Shown piece after piece: positions 1 to 10,322 of a DNA stretch of 36,668 bases. This stretch comes from Bacillus sp. 7884-1 (GTDB lineage Bacteria > Bacillota > Bacilli > Bacillales > Cytobacillaceae). Position 1 is the stretch's first letter. Each line of letters begins with the position of its first letter. The DNA lies in the NCBI RefSeq assembly GCF_002272245.1, contig NZ_NPDD01000067.1:1-36668 (forward strand), written 5' to 3'. The position numbers and the translations under genes are program-made. Below the pieces are notes generated by a model that was given only the letters and a program-made list of their open reading frames with translations, was not told the origin of the DNA and searched no databases.

Positions 1-2
1 CA

Positions 3-68
3 AAGGCTGAATTATTCATTCAGAGGGCATCAGATCCACTATCTATTTATGATGGAGTAACAGGGTAA
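3..68 (+). CDS. possible 3' end of an unrecognised gene (partial)
   Basis: An open plus-strand frame enters from the left edge and ends with TAA at 66-68. The 21 visible codons end in DPLSIYDGVTG. A strong hairpin terminator starts 20 bases later, as expected for a gene end. I do not recognise the protein. A second plus frame is also open from base 1 to a stop at 58-60, so the frame choice rests mainly on the more protein-like composition. Confidence 0.35.
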   Translation, partial: KAELFIQRASDPLSIYDGVTG

Positions 69-88
69 CCCATTTTAAACCCGAAAAC

Positions 89-113
89 AGAGGGATTGCA
101 TGGCAATCCCTCT
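89..113. terminator. bidirectional intrinsic terminator
   Basis: An 11-bp perfect stem (AGAGGGATTGC pairing with 103-113) closes a 3-base loop. It is followed by TAGTTTTTCT on the plus strand and by a GTTTT run on the minus strand. It can end both the leftmost plus-strand gene and the convergent HAD gene, whose stop codon touches the stem. Confidence 0.8.
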
Positions 114-1252
114 TAGTTTTTCTCGATAATTCCCCTCACATCAAGTACTGTATCGAGAATATAGTCTGCCTCGTGCTTTTCAAAGGTACTTCTTGCATCT
201 TTTCCAGATAATCCTGTTAATACAGCAGCAAACTGGCATCCCATTTTTCTCGCAGCCAGCAGGTCTGCCAAAGAGTCGCCCACCACTAGGACCTCTTCAC
301 CGTTTTCAATTGGAAGTGATGTATTTAAACAATCCTCGACTGAAGTTTCTCTGCCCTTAAGACCCAAAATGTACGTAAACGGTTCTGGTTTTGACAGTGA
401 CCTTCTTTCATTTAATCTCTTTTCTGCCTTAAGTACATCATCTGCCGTGACAATATGATTGATATCAAAGTGTTTAAGCCAGTCTAAGTGTTGGAAGGGT
501 TGAATGGTTTCCAGCTCAGGTCTCCCCGTTCCAATCCCGATCTTTACCCCAGATTCCCTAAGGAATGAAAAGAGTGCTTCAATCTCTGCTTTAGCTGCTA
601 ATGTGGTTTCATTTGCTAAAAAGCCTTTCTTTCCCAGCTGAACAGAAGGTCTGCCAGTGGATTTTTCCACATTGTCATCGCCAACGTACCATTCCTGACA
701 CGTATGCTCACATACTGACCATAGCTCGCTAATTCCACTAAAAATGGTTGTTTGAACCCCAAGTTTCTCTTCCGTTAATTGATTTAGATAATTGAACAAT
801 TCTTGCATTGTTTCCGTTGACCTTTCAAAATCAGGAACAAATCGATCGAAATCTAAGTTAACTTCATAATTATGTAGTACCCCGCCTATTTCAAGCAAAA
901 CTTCACTATTAATTGGTTCTAGCAGCCACCCTTTTATTCTATCCTTCTCGTTTTCCTTAATTTGGGATAAAAGATGAATGAATTGATGGCCAAAGGACAA
1001 ATAAATCATATCCCAGTTCGCATTAAGTCCCCTTGACTTCATTAGCTTAAGAACCTCATCCTTTTTCCCAAATACAGTCTCACGGATTACCTTTATCTCT
1101 GCTGGGCTATAATCTGTTTTGTATTTTTTAGGTGCCATAGCCAAATAATTATTACTATTTAACAATTCCCAAACGGTTAAGGCTGATGCATCAAAGTAAT
1201 GCTCCTCACTTAACAAAACTCCATCAACATCAAATAATATTGTTCCAATCAT
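113..1252 (-). CDS. HAD-superfamily phosphatase with a large cap domain
   Basis: A haloacid-dehalogenase phosphohydrolase, predicted cytoplasmic. Motif I is FDVDGV with nucleophile D8 and acid/base D10. Motif II is GTGRP with T242, the motif III lysine is near K288, and motif IV is VVGDSLADLLAARK with D326 and D330. About 220 residues separate motif I from motif II, so the helical cap is much larger than in ordinary phosphoglycolate phosphatases of about 220 residues total. The C-terminal half (235-375) looks like the Gph/PpaX branch. The start ATG is preceded by AGAAGAGGG. The gene stands alone between terminators at 89-113 and 1445-1490. The substrate cannot be told from sequence; a sugar phosphate or phosphoglycolate-like compound is a guess. 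Confidence 0.8.
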   Translation of the reverse strand: MIGTILFDVDGVLLSEEHYFDASALTVWELLNSNNYLAMAPKKYKTDYSPAEIKVIRETVFGKKDEVLKLMKSRGLNANWDMIYLSFGHQFIHLLSQIKENEKDRIKGWLLEPINSEVLLEIGGVLHNYEVNLDFDRFVPDFERSTETMQELFNYLNQLTEEKLGVQTTIFSGISELWSVCEHTCQEWYVGDDNVEKSTGRPSVQLGKKGFLANETTLAAKAEIEALFSFLRESGVKIGIGTGRPELETIQPFQHLDWLKHFDINHIVTADDVLKAEKRLNERRSLSKPEPFTYILGLKGRETSVEDCLNTSLPIENGEEVLVVGDSLADLLAARKMGCQFAAVLTGLSGKDARSTFEKHEADYILDTVLDVRGIIEKN

Positions 1253-1444
1253 CTAAAACACCCTCTTCTCCCTGTCCACTTTATTCCGTTATCGTAACAC
1301 AGCAAAGACCTATATTTAAAGTAAATAATGATTGAAAAAACATGTAATTTTCACAAGGTAATTAATTGTTTTATATTAAGTAGTGTACAATTCCATATGT
1401 ATGATTTAATTACAACCTTAAAAAAGTAAATGAAAAAAACACTG

Positions 1445-1490
1445 AAACTCAAAAACAGCTTAACACTTTAGTTAAGCTGTTTTTGAGTTT
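1445..1490 (-). terminator. strong intrinsic terminator after the DUF3870 gene
   Basis: A perfect 20-bp stem (1445-1464 with 1471-1490) has a 6-base loop. On the minus strand it is followed by CAGTGTTTTTTTC. It abuts the stop codon of the DUF3870 gene and marks the end of the long diamine-catabolism transcript. The remaining stretch 1253-1444 upstream of the HAD gene is AT-rich, and I see no convincing promoter or other element in it. Confidence 0.85.
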
Positions 1491-1799
1491 CTATTCGCTA
1501 TATTGACTGTATAAATCTTTTACTGCTGCTATAAGTGCATTGACTGCTTTCCCCCTGTATCCCTCTCTTATCATTTCAACAATCTCATCAATCCCATCCT
1601 GTAAGCTGTGACCCTTTAATATTTGTTGAATATATTCTCTTCCATGGTCAGTGGCAAGGGTGCAGGAGGACTGGATAATGACCCCATATTTTTTATCAAT
1701 CTCAACGGTAATCGTTAAAGAGTCAAATACACTTTGGGCTGCCATCCCCTGCGGCAAGCGGGAATGACCAGCGAGAAAATAGGTTTTTACCCCTGACAT
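1491..1799 (-). CDS. DUF3870 domain protein
   Basis: A 102-residue protein with the hallmarks of the DUF3870 family: an N-terminal segment rich in small and polar residues (YFLAGHSRLPQG), a VEID strand, and SSCTLATDHGREYIQQILKG. There is no signal peptide or membrane segment. No biochemical function is established for the family as far as I know. The gene is the last of the minus-strand train. Its ATG lies 15 bases after the acyl-CoA dehydrogenase stop and follows a TAGGTG ribosome site, so it is almost surely co-transcribed with the CoA-transferase and dehydrogenase. Context suggests an accessory role in acyl-CoA or amine catabolism, which is inference only. Confidence 0.75.
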   Translation of the reverse strand: MSGVKTYFLAGHSRLPQGMAAQSVFDSLTITVEIDKKYGVIIQSSCTLATDHGREYIQQILKGHSLQDGIDEIVEMIREGYRGKAVNALIAAVKDLYSQYSE

Positions 1800-1814
1800 A
1801 TATTCACACCTACC

Positions 1815-3023
1815 CTATCCTTTTATTAAAATCTCTTCAAATGGCCAGGCTGGCAGCATTTTTCGCAGTGGTTTATCTTCGCGGTAACCAAGTGCATATT
1901 CCCCCTGCATAATGGTGTGAATTTCTCTTGTTCCCTCATAAATAACGGGTGCCTTTGCATTCCGTAAATAGCGCTCAACCGGGAATTCATTTGAGAAGCC
2001 GTAAGCACCGTGTATTTGCACGGAATCGTTGGCTGCTTCATAGGCGGCATCACAGGAAATCCATTTTGCCAATGAAGTTTCCTGCGTGTTGCGTTTACCG
2101 CTGTTTTTTAACCAGCCAGCTTTAAAGACTAACAGACGGGAAATCTCAAGGTTTGCAGACATTTTTGCGATCATTTGCTGGACGAGCTGATGCCTTCCGA
2201 TTTCTTTGCCAAAAGTTTTTCGTTCCTCACAGTATTTTACACTTGCCTCAAGCGATGCCATGATTGTTCCGCATGCCCCCGCAGCAACAGTAAACCGTCC
2301 GTTATCAAGCGCGGCCATGGCAATTTTAAAGCCCTCGCCTTCATAACCAATCATATTCTCTGCTGGAACCCGAACATTGTCTAAAAACACTTCACCCGTA
2401 TTTCCTGCGCGGATGCCAAGCTTTCCTTTAATCGCTTTTGTCGACACCCCTGGGAAGGTTCGTTCAACAATAAAGCAGGAGATGCCTTTATGCTTCGCTC
2501 CCGGATTCGTTTTGACGAAAATCAAGAAATGATCGGCAACATCACATAATGAAATCCATGTTTTCGAGCCATTTAATAGATAGTCGTCTCCTTCTTTTAC
2601 AGCGGTAGTCTCCATTGCCGCTACATCAGAGCCAGCGTTTGGTTCTGTGAGCCCAAATGCCCCAATTTTCTCACCCTTTGCCTGCGGAACAAGATACTTT
2701 TGTTTTTGTTCCTCTGTTCCCCATTGCAAAAGCGTCATACTGTTTAGGCCCGTATGAACGGAAACCGCGGTACGGAAGGCAGTATCCCCCCGCTCTAATT
2801 CCTCGCAAATGATTGCGAGCGTATTGTAATCCATACCAACACCGCCATATTCCTCAGGGATACATACACCCATAAGCTGCAATTCGGCTAAGCGCTTCAT
2901 AATATTGGTTTCAAAATGCCCCTTCTCATCCCACTCCTTAATAAAAGGAATAATTTCACGATCAACAAATGATCTAACAACCTTCCGTACGCTTTTATGT
3001 TCTTCGGTATATGAAAAATTCAT
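1815..3023 (-). CDS. gcdH: acyl-CoA dehydrogenase, probable glutaryl-CoA dehydrogenase
   Basis: An FAD-dependent acyl-CoA dehydrogenase of 402 residues, full length for the family. FAD-binding signatures are GLTEPNAGSD (124-133) and TWIS. The catalytic base is E363 in YEGT. The segment ELERGDTAFRTAVSV aligns with the human glutaryl-CoA dehydrogenase stretch that carries its substrate-carboxylate residues: human E87, R94 and S98 correspond to E77, R84 and S88, and S95 is replaced by T85. That arginine is typical of the decarboxylating glutaryl-CoA enzymes, which make crotonyl-CoA and CO2. The ATG follows AGGGGG and lies 12 bases after the CoA-transferase stop, so the two are coupled. The alignment is from memory; a different short-chain or dicarboxylyl-CoA dehydrogenase is the alternative. 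Confidence 0.8.
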   Translation of the reverse strand: MNFSYTEEHKSVRKVVRSFVDREIIPFIKEWDEKGHFETNIMKRLAELQLMGVCIPEEYGGVGMDYNTLAIICEELERGDTAFRTAVSVHTGLNSMTLLQWGTEEQKQKYLVPQAKGEKIGAFGLTEPNAGSDVAAMETTAVKEGDDYLLNGSKTWISLCDVADHFLIFVKTNPGAKHKGISCFIVERTFPGVSTKAIKGKLGIRAGNTGEVFLDNVRVPAENMIGYEGEGFKIAMAALDNGRFTVAAGACGTIMASLEASVKYCEERKTFGKEIGRHQLVQQMIAKMSANLEISRLLVFKAGWLKNSGKRNTQETSLAKWISCDAAYEAANDSVQIHGAYGFSNEFPVERYLRNAKAPVIYEGTREIHTIMQGEYALGYREDKPLRKMLPAWPFEEILIKG

Positions 3024-3035
3024 TTAATTTTCCCC

Positions 3036-4220
3036 CTATATAATTTGGTTTAGTTTCATAGCTTGAATTTCAGATCTAGAATATCCCAGTTTTATTAAGA
3101 CTTCGTCCGTGTGTTCGCTGAGCAATGGCGGATGACGATTGATGTTTACTCCCGTTTTTGAAAACTTTAATGGCGAACCGACCAGCTTTAAATCAGGTAT
3201 TATCGGATGCTTTACATCTACAACCATATTTCTTGATGCTGCCTGATCCGACTCTAATGCTTCTTTGACATTATGAATCGGCCCATTTGGGATCCCTGCC
3301 ACATCAAGAAGCTGTTTCCATTCTGCTCTAGATTTCGTTTTGATTTTCTTGGCAATCAAGTTTATTAACTCGTCCTTATATTGCAGCCTGCCGGTGTTGG
3401 TTTCGTACTCATGTGAATGCAGTGATGGGTCCTCAAGGAGAACGGACAGCTTTCTATATTGCTGGTCATTTCCAACCGCAATCACAAAATCACCATCGCT
3501 GGCCGTGAACACCTGATAGGGAACGATATTGGGATGGGCATTGCCAAGACGTTCTGGAACCTGACCGGAACATAAATAATTACTGGCAACATTCACCATT
3601 GCAGCCAGCTGGGAATCAAATAAGGAGATATCTACTTCCTGTCCCTCTCCTGTTATGTTTCGATGGTGAATCCCCCCTAAGACTCCGATACAGGTATACA
3701 ACCCGGTTAGTACATCAGCAATTGCTACACCGACTTTGAGAGGCTCGGCGTCCTTGTCTCCGGTAATACTCATTAATCCTGACATTGCTTGAATAATGTA
3801 ATCATAGCCGGGCAGATGGGAGTATGTCCCAGTAGAACCAAAACCGCTGATTGATGCCAGTATAATTCCTTTATTACACTTTTTCATTTCCTCGTAACCG
3901 AAGCCCAGCCGCTTGAGAGTTCCTGGTTTAAAATTCTGAACAACTACATCCGCATCCAAAACAAGTTTTTTTAAAATTTCTATACCTTGTTCCGACTTCA
4001 AGTTTAGTGTGATTCCTTGCTTATTTCGGTTGGCGCATAGGTAGTAGGCACTTTCACCTTCCACAAAAGGCGGTCCCCATCCCCTCGTTTCATCTCCTGT
4101 ATCAATACTTTCAATCTTTATTACTTCCGCTCCCATATCTCCTAAGATCATCGTGCAATATGGTCCGGCTAAAACTCTGGATAAATCGATAACTTTCATC
4201 CCATTCAATGGTCCCGGCAC
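3036..4220 (-). CDS. CaiB/BaiF family III CoA-transferase, probable glutarate CoA-transferase
   Basis: A family III CoA-transferase of 394 residues. The N-terminal PLNGMKVIDLSRVLAGPY and GDMGAEVIKIE are family hallmarks. D169 in the AIADVLTGLY segment matches the catalytic aspartate that carries the acyl and CoA intermediates (D169 of formyl-CoA transferase). Segments WGPPFVEGESAYYL, NRNK and NIVPYQVF resemble mammalian SUGCT, the succinyl-CoA:glutarate CoA-transferase, as I recall it. With the next gene it would turn glutarate into glutaryl-CoA and then crotonyl-CoA. The start is GTG with GAGGTGGGG upstream; an in-frame ATG seven codons later lacks such a site. A terminator-like hairpin lies 38 bases upstream. 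The acid substrate is inferred from context and is not proven. Confidence 0.8.
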   Translation of the reverse strand: MPGPLNGMKVIDLSRVLAGPYCTMILGDMGAEVIKIESIDTGDETRGWGPPFVEGESAYYLCANRNKQGITLNLKSEQGIEILKKLVLDADVVVQNFKPGTLKRLGFGYEEMKKCNKGIILASISGFGSTGTYSHLPGYDYIIQAMSGLMSITGDKDAEPLKVGVAIADVLTGLYTCIGVLGGIHHRNITGEGQEVDISLFDSQLAAMVNVASNYLCSGQVPERLGNAHPNIVPYQVFTASDGDFVIAVGNDQQYRKLSVLLEDPSLHSHEYETNTGRLQYKDELINLIAKKIKTKSRAEWKQLLDVAGIPNGPIHNVKEALESDQAASRNMVVDVKHPIIPDLKLVGSPLKFSKTGVNINRHPPLLSEHTDEVLIKLGYSRSEIQAMKLNQII

Positions 4221-4258
4221 TCCTGCCCCACCTCATTTTTAATAGAAATTTTAAAAAA

Positions 4259-4308
4259 GCCAGTGAAATCTTTCAATGACAAATAAAGTCACTGAAGGTT
4301 TCACTGGC
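4259..4308 (-). terminator. intra-train terminator or attenuator between gabD and the CoA-transferase
   Basis: A 10-bp outer stem, GCCAGTGAAA with TTTCACTGGC, encloses a second imperfect stem (about 4270-4280 with 4289-4298). On the minus strand it is followed by TTTTTTAAAATTT. Only 38 bases separate it from the CoA-transferase start, and I see no sigma-54 or sigma-A promoter between it and that start. Confidence 0.75.
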
Positions 4309-4384
4309 AATTTATTCGTGAATCTTCCTCTGGCTGGAGGATGAAACGAATTTGGCAGTTTCCTATTTAGTTACAAACTGAAAA

Positions 4385-5842
4385 CTATATATCTAACCCT
4401 ATTGAAATATATTTTACTTCTAAAAATTCTTCAATTCCGAAGTGACCGCCTTCACGGCCAAGACCGCTCTCTTTATAGCCGCCAAATGGAACTTGAACAG
4501 CTGATGGCAGGGCATCATTAAGACCAATGATTCCGTATTCGAGTTGTTCTGTGATTCTAAAGGAACGGCTTAGATTTTCTGTATAAACATATGCCGCTAA
4601 TCCAAAGCGGGAGTTATTTGCCCTTTCAATCACTTCTTCTTCTGATTTGAAGGTCGAAATCGGTGCCAGCGGTCCAAAGATTTCATCCTTCATACATTCC
4701 ATATCGTCGTGAATAGCAGTTAAAATTGTCGGGGCATAGAAATAGCCATTATCTTCAGCAGGTTTAAGCCCGCTGTAAGTGACTTTTCCTCCCTTTTTAA
4801 CTGCATCATTCACAAGAGCTTCTACTTTTTTATAAGCTCCCTTATCAATTAATGGTCCGATATCAGTACCTTCTTCAAGTCCGTTTCCAACCTTAAGCTT
4901 TTCTAATTCTGCCTGGAAAAGCTCAATGAATCTATCAGCTATTCCTTCTTGCACATATACACGATTCGTACATATACAGGTCTGACCTGCATTCCGGAAT
5001 TTCGATTGTACCAATCCCTCTGCAGCCTTCACTAGATTCGCATCATCCATGACAATAAATGGGGCGTTTCCTCCAAGCTCCAACGATACCTTTTTAACAT
5101 TTTCAGCAGCACCGCGCATCAACGTTTTTCCTACTTCAGTCGATCCTGTAAAGGTTATCTTGGTTACTCGGTGATCCTTCAGCCAAGTTTCGCCGATTTC
5201 CGCTGACTTGCCGGTGATTACATTGATTACACCATTAGGGATTCCTGCTTCATGTGCAAGTTCCACCATCTTTAACGCGGTAAGCGGTGTCTGATTGGCT
5301 GGTTTTACCACGCAAGTACACCCTGCTGCGAGTGCTGGTGCTACTTTTCTAGTAATCATGGCTGCAGGGAAGTTCCAAGGAGTAATCGCTGCAACCACCC
5401 CAACCGGTTCTTTTCTAACAAGAATTCGTTTATTTGGTTGGGATGCTGGAATTGTTTCTCCATAGATTCGTTTCCCTTCCTCCGCATACCATGAGATAAA
5501 GCCGTTGGCGTATTGAACCTCACCCAATGCTTCTTTTAATGGTTTACCCTGCTCCATCGTCATAATCCTGGCAATTTCATGTTTGTTCTCATCAATCAAT
5601 TGATACCATTTCATCATAAGCTGATAGCGTTCGTCAGCTGTTTTTTTCGACCAAGTTTTAAATGCCTTGTGGGCCGCATCAACAGCCTGCTCCGCTTCAT
5701 AAGCACCACCGGTGGGCACTGCTCCTAAAACTTCCTTTGTTGCTGGGTTAATAATCTCGGTAAACACCTCAAAATCATTCCCCACCCATTTTCCATCAAG
5801 ATACATTGGATAGATTTGATACTTTTGCGTAACGATGTCCAT
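4385..5842 (-). CDS. gabD: NAD(P)-dependent succinate/glutarate-semialdehyde dehydrogenase
   Basis: An aldehyde dehydrogenase of the GabD/DavD branch, 485 residues, the usual length. It carries the cofactor segment TPWNFPAAM, general base E255 in SLELGG and nucleophile C289 in GQTCICTNR, a motif typical of succinate-semialdehyde dehydrogenases with a second cysteine at 291. It would oxidise succinate semialdehyde to succinate, and glutarate semialdehyde to glutarate, since the family often accepts both. The ATG follows GGGAGG, which lies within the last codons of the upstream aminotransferase; only 6 bases separate the genes, implying translational coupling. Whether NAD or NADP is used cannot be read from the sequence with confidence. 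Confidence 0.9.
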   Translation of the reverse strand: MDIVTQKYQIYPMYLDGKWVGNDFEVFTEIINPATKEVLGAVPTGGAYEAEQAVDAAHKAFKTWSKKTADERYQLMMKWYQLIDENKHEIARIMTMEQGKPLKEALGEVQYANGFISWYAEEGKRIYGETIPASQPNKRILVRKEPVGVVAAITPWNFPAAMITRKVAPALAAGCTCVVKPANQTPLTALKMVELAHEAGIPNGVINVITGKSAEIGETWLKDHRVTKITFTGSTEVGKTLMRGAAENVKKVSLELGGNAPFIVMDDANLVKAAEGLVQSKFRNAGQTCICTNRVYVQEGIADRFIELFQAELEKLKVGNGLEEGTDIGPLIDKGAYKKVEALVNDAVKKGGKVTYSGLKPAEDNGYFYAPTILTAIHDDMECMKDEIFGPLAPISTFKSEEEVIERANNSRFGLAAYVYTENLSRSFRITEQLEYGIIGLNDALPSAVQVPFGGYKESGLGREGGHFGIEEFLEVKYISIGLDI

Positions 5843-5848
5843 TTTGTT

Positions 5849-7216
5849 TTACCTCCCAACCGGAACAGCAGAGTTGTTCAAATATACAGCCTCAAAGCTT
5901 TCCTCAAGAATTTGTAATCCTTCCTCCAACTGCTCATCTGTAATGGTTAACGGCATTAGAAGGCGGATAACGTTACCATTTAGCCCTGCGCTTAGTAACA
6001 TCAGCCCCCGCTCACCTGCGACTTTAACTATTTTTCCAACTGCTTCTTTATCAGGTGTTTTACTGTGACGGTCTTTAACTATTTCCATTGCACACATGGC
6101 GCCAAGACCACGGACATCCCCAATGCTATCGAAAAGTTCAGCAAGCTCTTTCATTTTCCCAGTTGCTCTCTTACCTATCTTTTGGGCCCTTTCATTAAGG
6201 TTTTCACTCTCAATGATATCGAGGACGGTAAGTGCTGCCCTGCAGCCTAGTGGACTTCCAGAATAGGTTCCGCCTATCTCGCCAACATCTGCTGCGTCCA
6301 TAATTTCCGCCCGGCCAATGACCCCGCTAATCGGCACTCCTGCTCCCATTGATTTTGAAATGGTGATTAAATCTGGCACAATTCCAAAATGTTCAATTGC
6401 AAAATATTTACCGGTACGGGCGAACCCCGTTTGAATCTCGTCAGCTACAAACAAAATTCCATACTGTGTACAAATTTCTCTAACTCTTTGAACAAACGCT
6501 TTATCTGGAACGATAAACCCTCCCTCTCCTTGAACGGGTTCCATTACAACCGCAGCGATCGTTTCAGGGGCGACTTCCGCCAGTAAAAACGTTTCAAATT
6601 GCTCAATAATCATTTCATTGTATTGTTGTTCACTCAACCCCTCAGGGCGGCGGTATACATATGGATATGGCGCCTTGTAAACTTCTGGAGCAAACGGTCC
6701 AAAGCCGAACTTGTATGGCTTGACCTTACTCGTCATCGTCATGGTCATTAACGTTCTGCCGTGGAATCCTCGTGTAAAGGAAATAATTCCTTGTCGTTTT
6801 GTATATTTTCTAGCGATTTTCACGGCATTTTCAACTGCTTCTGCACCGCTGTTAAAGAAAGCTGTCTGCTTATTAAAATCACCCGGTGCAAGCTGACACA
6901 GCCTTTCTGCAAGATTGATATAAGATTCATACATCATGACATTAAAGCCCGTATGGATAAATTGACTTGCCTGCTCCTGCAGGGCTCTGACTACTCTTGG
7001 GTGGGAATGGCCGACATTTACTGTTCCAATCGCTCCAGCAAAATCGATAAAAATATTTCCGTCCACATCCTCAACAAGAGAACCATGTGCCTTTTTCACA
7101 AATGAATGACAATTATTACTGATTCCCTTTGGGACATATTTTTTTCTCAACTCTAGTATTTCTTTTGATTTTGGCCCGGGTATTTCTGTTAGAAGCTTTA
7201 CATATTTCTTTTCCAT
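5849..7216 (-). CDS. gabT: 4-aminobutyrate/5-aminovalerate aminotransferase (class III)
   Basis: A class III PLP aminotransferase of 455 residues. PLP-binding K288 lies in ISKSMGAGVP. D259 in VADEIQTGFARTG binds the pyridine nitrogen, and MEPVQGEGGF carries further conserved residues. GabT/DavT enzymes move the terminal amino group of 4-aminobutyrate or 5-aminovalerate to 2-oxoglutarate, giving succinate or glutarate semialdehyde, the substrate of the next enzyme. The ATG follows GGAGGA, 32 bases after the PatA-type gene. This is the second aminotransferase of the train and is clearly diverged from the first, so the two are likely to act at successive steps rather than being redundant. Confidence 0.87.
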   Translation of the reverse strand: MEKKYVKLLTEIPGPKSKEILELRKKYVPKGISNNCHSFVKKAHGSLVEDVDGNIFIDFAGAIGTVNVGHSHPRVVRALQEQASQFIHTGFNVMMYESYINLAERLCQLAPGDFNKQTAFFNSGAEAVENAVKIARKYTKRQGIISFTRGFHGRTLMTMTMTSKVKPYKFGFGPFAPEVYKAPYPYVYRRPEGLSEQQYNEMIIEQFETFLLAEVAPETIAAVVMEPVQGEGGFIVPDKAFVQRVREICTQYGILFVADEIQTGFARTGKYFAIEHFGIVPDLITISKSMGAGVPISGVIGRAEIMDAADVGEIGGTYSGSPLGCRAALTVLDIIESENLNERAQKIGKRATGKMKELAELFDSIGDVRGLGAMCAMEIVKDRHSKTPDKEAVGKIVKVAGERGLMLLSAGLNGNVIRLLMPLTITDEQLEEGLQILEESFEAVYLNNSAVPVGR

Positions 7217-7248
7217 TTCCGTGCTCCTCCATATTAAAAGTAAAACCT

Positions 7249-10138
<2,890 letters not shown>

Positions 10139-10176
10139 TATCAAGTCCTCCTTTATTCTCTCTTACTATCTATAGT

Positions 10177-10193
10177 TGCAAGAACTGTGCCAA
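10177..10193 (-). promoter_or_regulatory. sigma-54 promoter of the diamine catabolic operon
   Basis: On the minus strand TTGGCACAGTTCTTGCA matches the -24/-12 consensus (TGGCAC, five bases, TTGCA) exactly. Transcription would start about 12 bases downstream, giving a leader of about 28 bases to the patD ATG. Confidence 0.92.
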
Positions 10194-10253
10194 AAAATAA
10201 AAGTGGCCATAATCGTGTGTTTACCAAAAAGAACATTTTTAGCTATTCAAAAT

Positions 10254-10279
10254 TGCATAACTGTATTTATTTCTGCATA
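10254..10279 (-). promoter_or_regulatory. candidate upstream activator site
   Basis: Two TATGCA hexamers (complements of 10254-10259 and 10274-10279) lie 20 bp apart, about 60 and 80 bp upstream of the -24 element. The same hexamer occurs at 14587-14592 before rocG and as TATGCATA at 16228-16235. Its role as an enhancer site is a guess based on recurrence. Confidence 0.35.
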
Positions 10280-10284
10280 GATAA

Positions 10285-10320
10285 AAAAGCTGCTTCAGAA
10301 TGTAATCTGAAACAGCTTTT
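10285..10320 (-). terminator. terminator of the sigma-54 activator gene
   Basis: A 15-bp stem with one mismatch (AAAAGCTGCTTCAGA with 10306-10320) and a 6-base loop, followed on the minus strand by TTTTTTATC. It ends 3 bases before the activator stop codon at 10323 and isolates it from the patD operon. Confidence 0.85.
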
Positions 10321-10322
10321 AT

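Noticed and set aside
4309..4384. TTTGGCAGTTTCC on the plus strand near 4351 as a sigma-54 promoter
   Set aside because: There is no TTGC at the -12 position, and it points into gabD's 3' end on the wrong strand.
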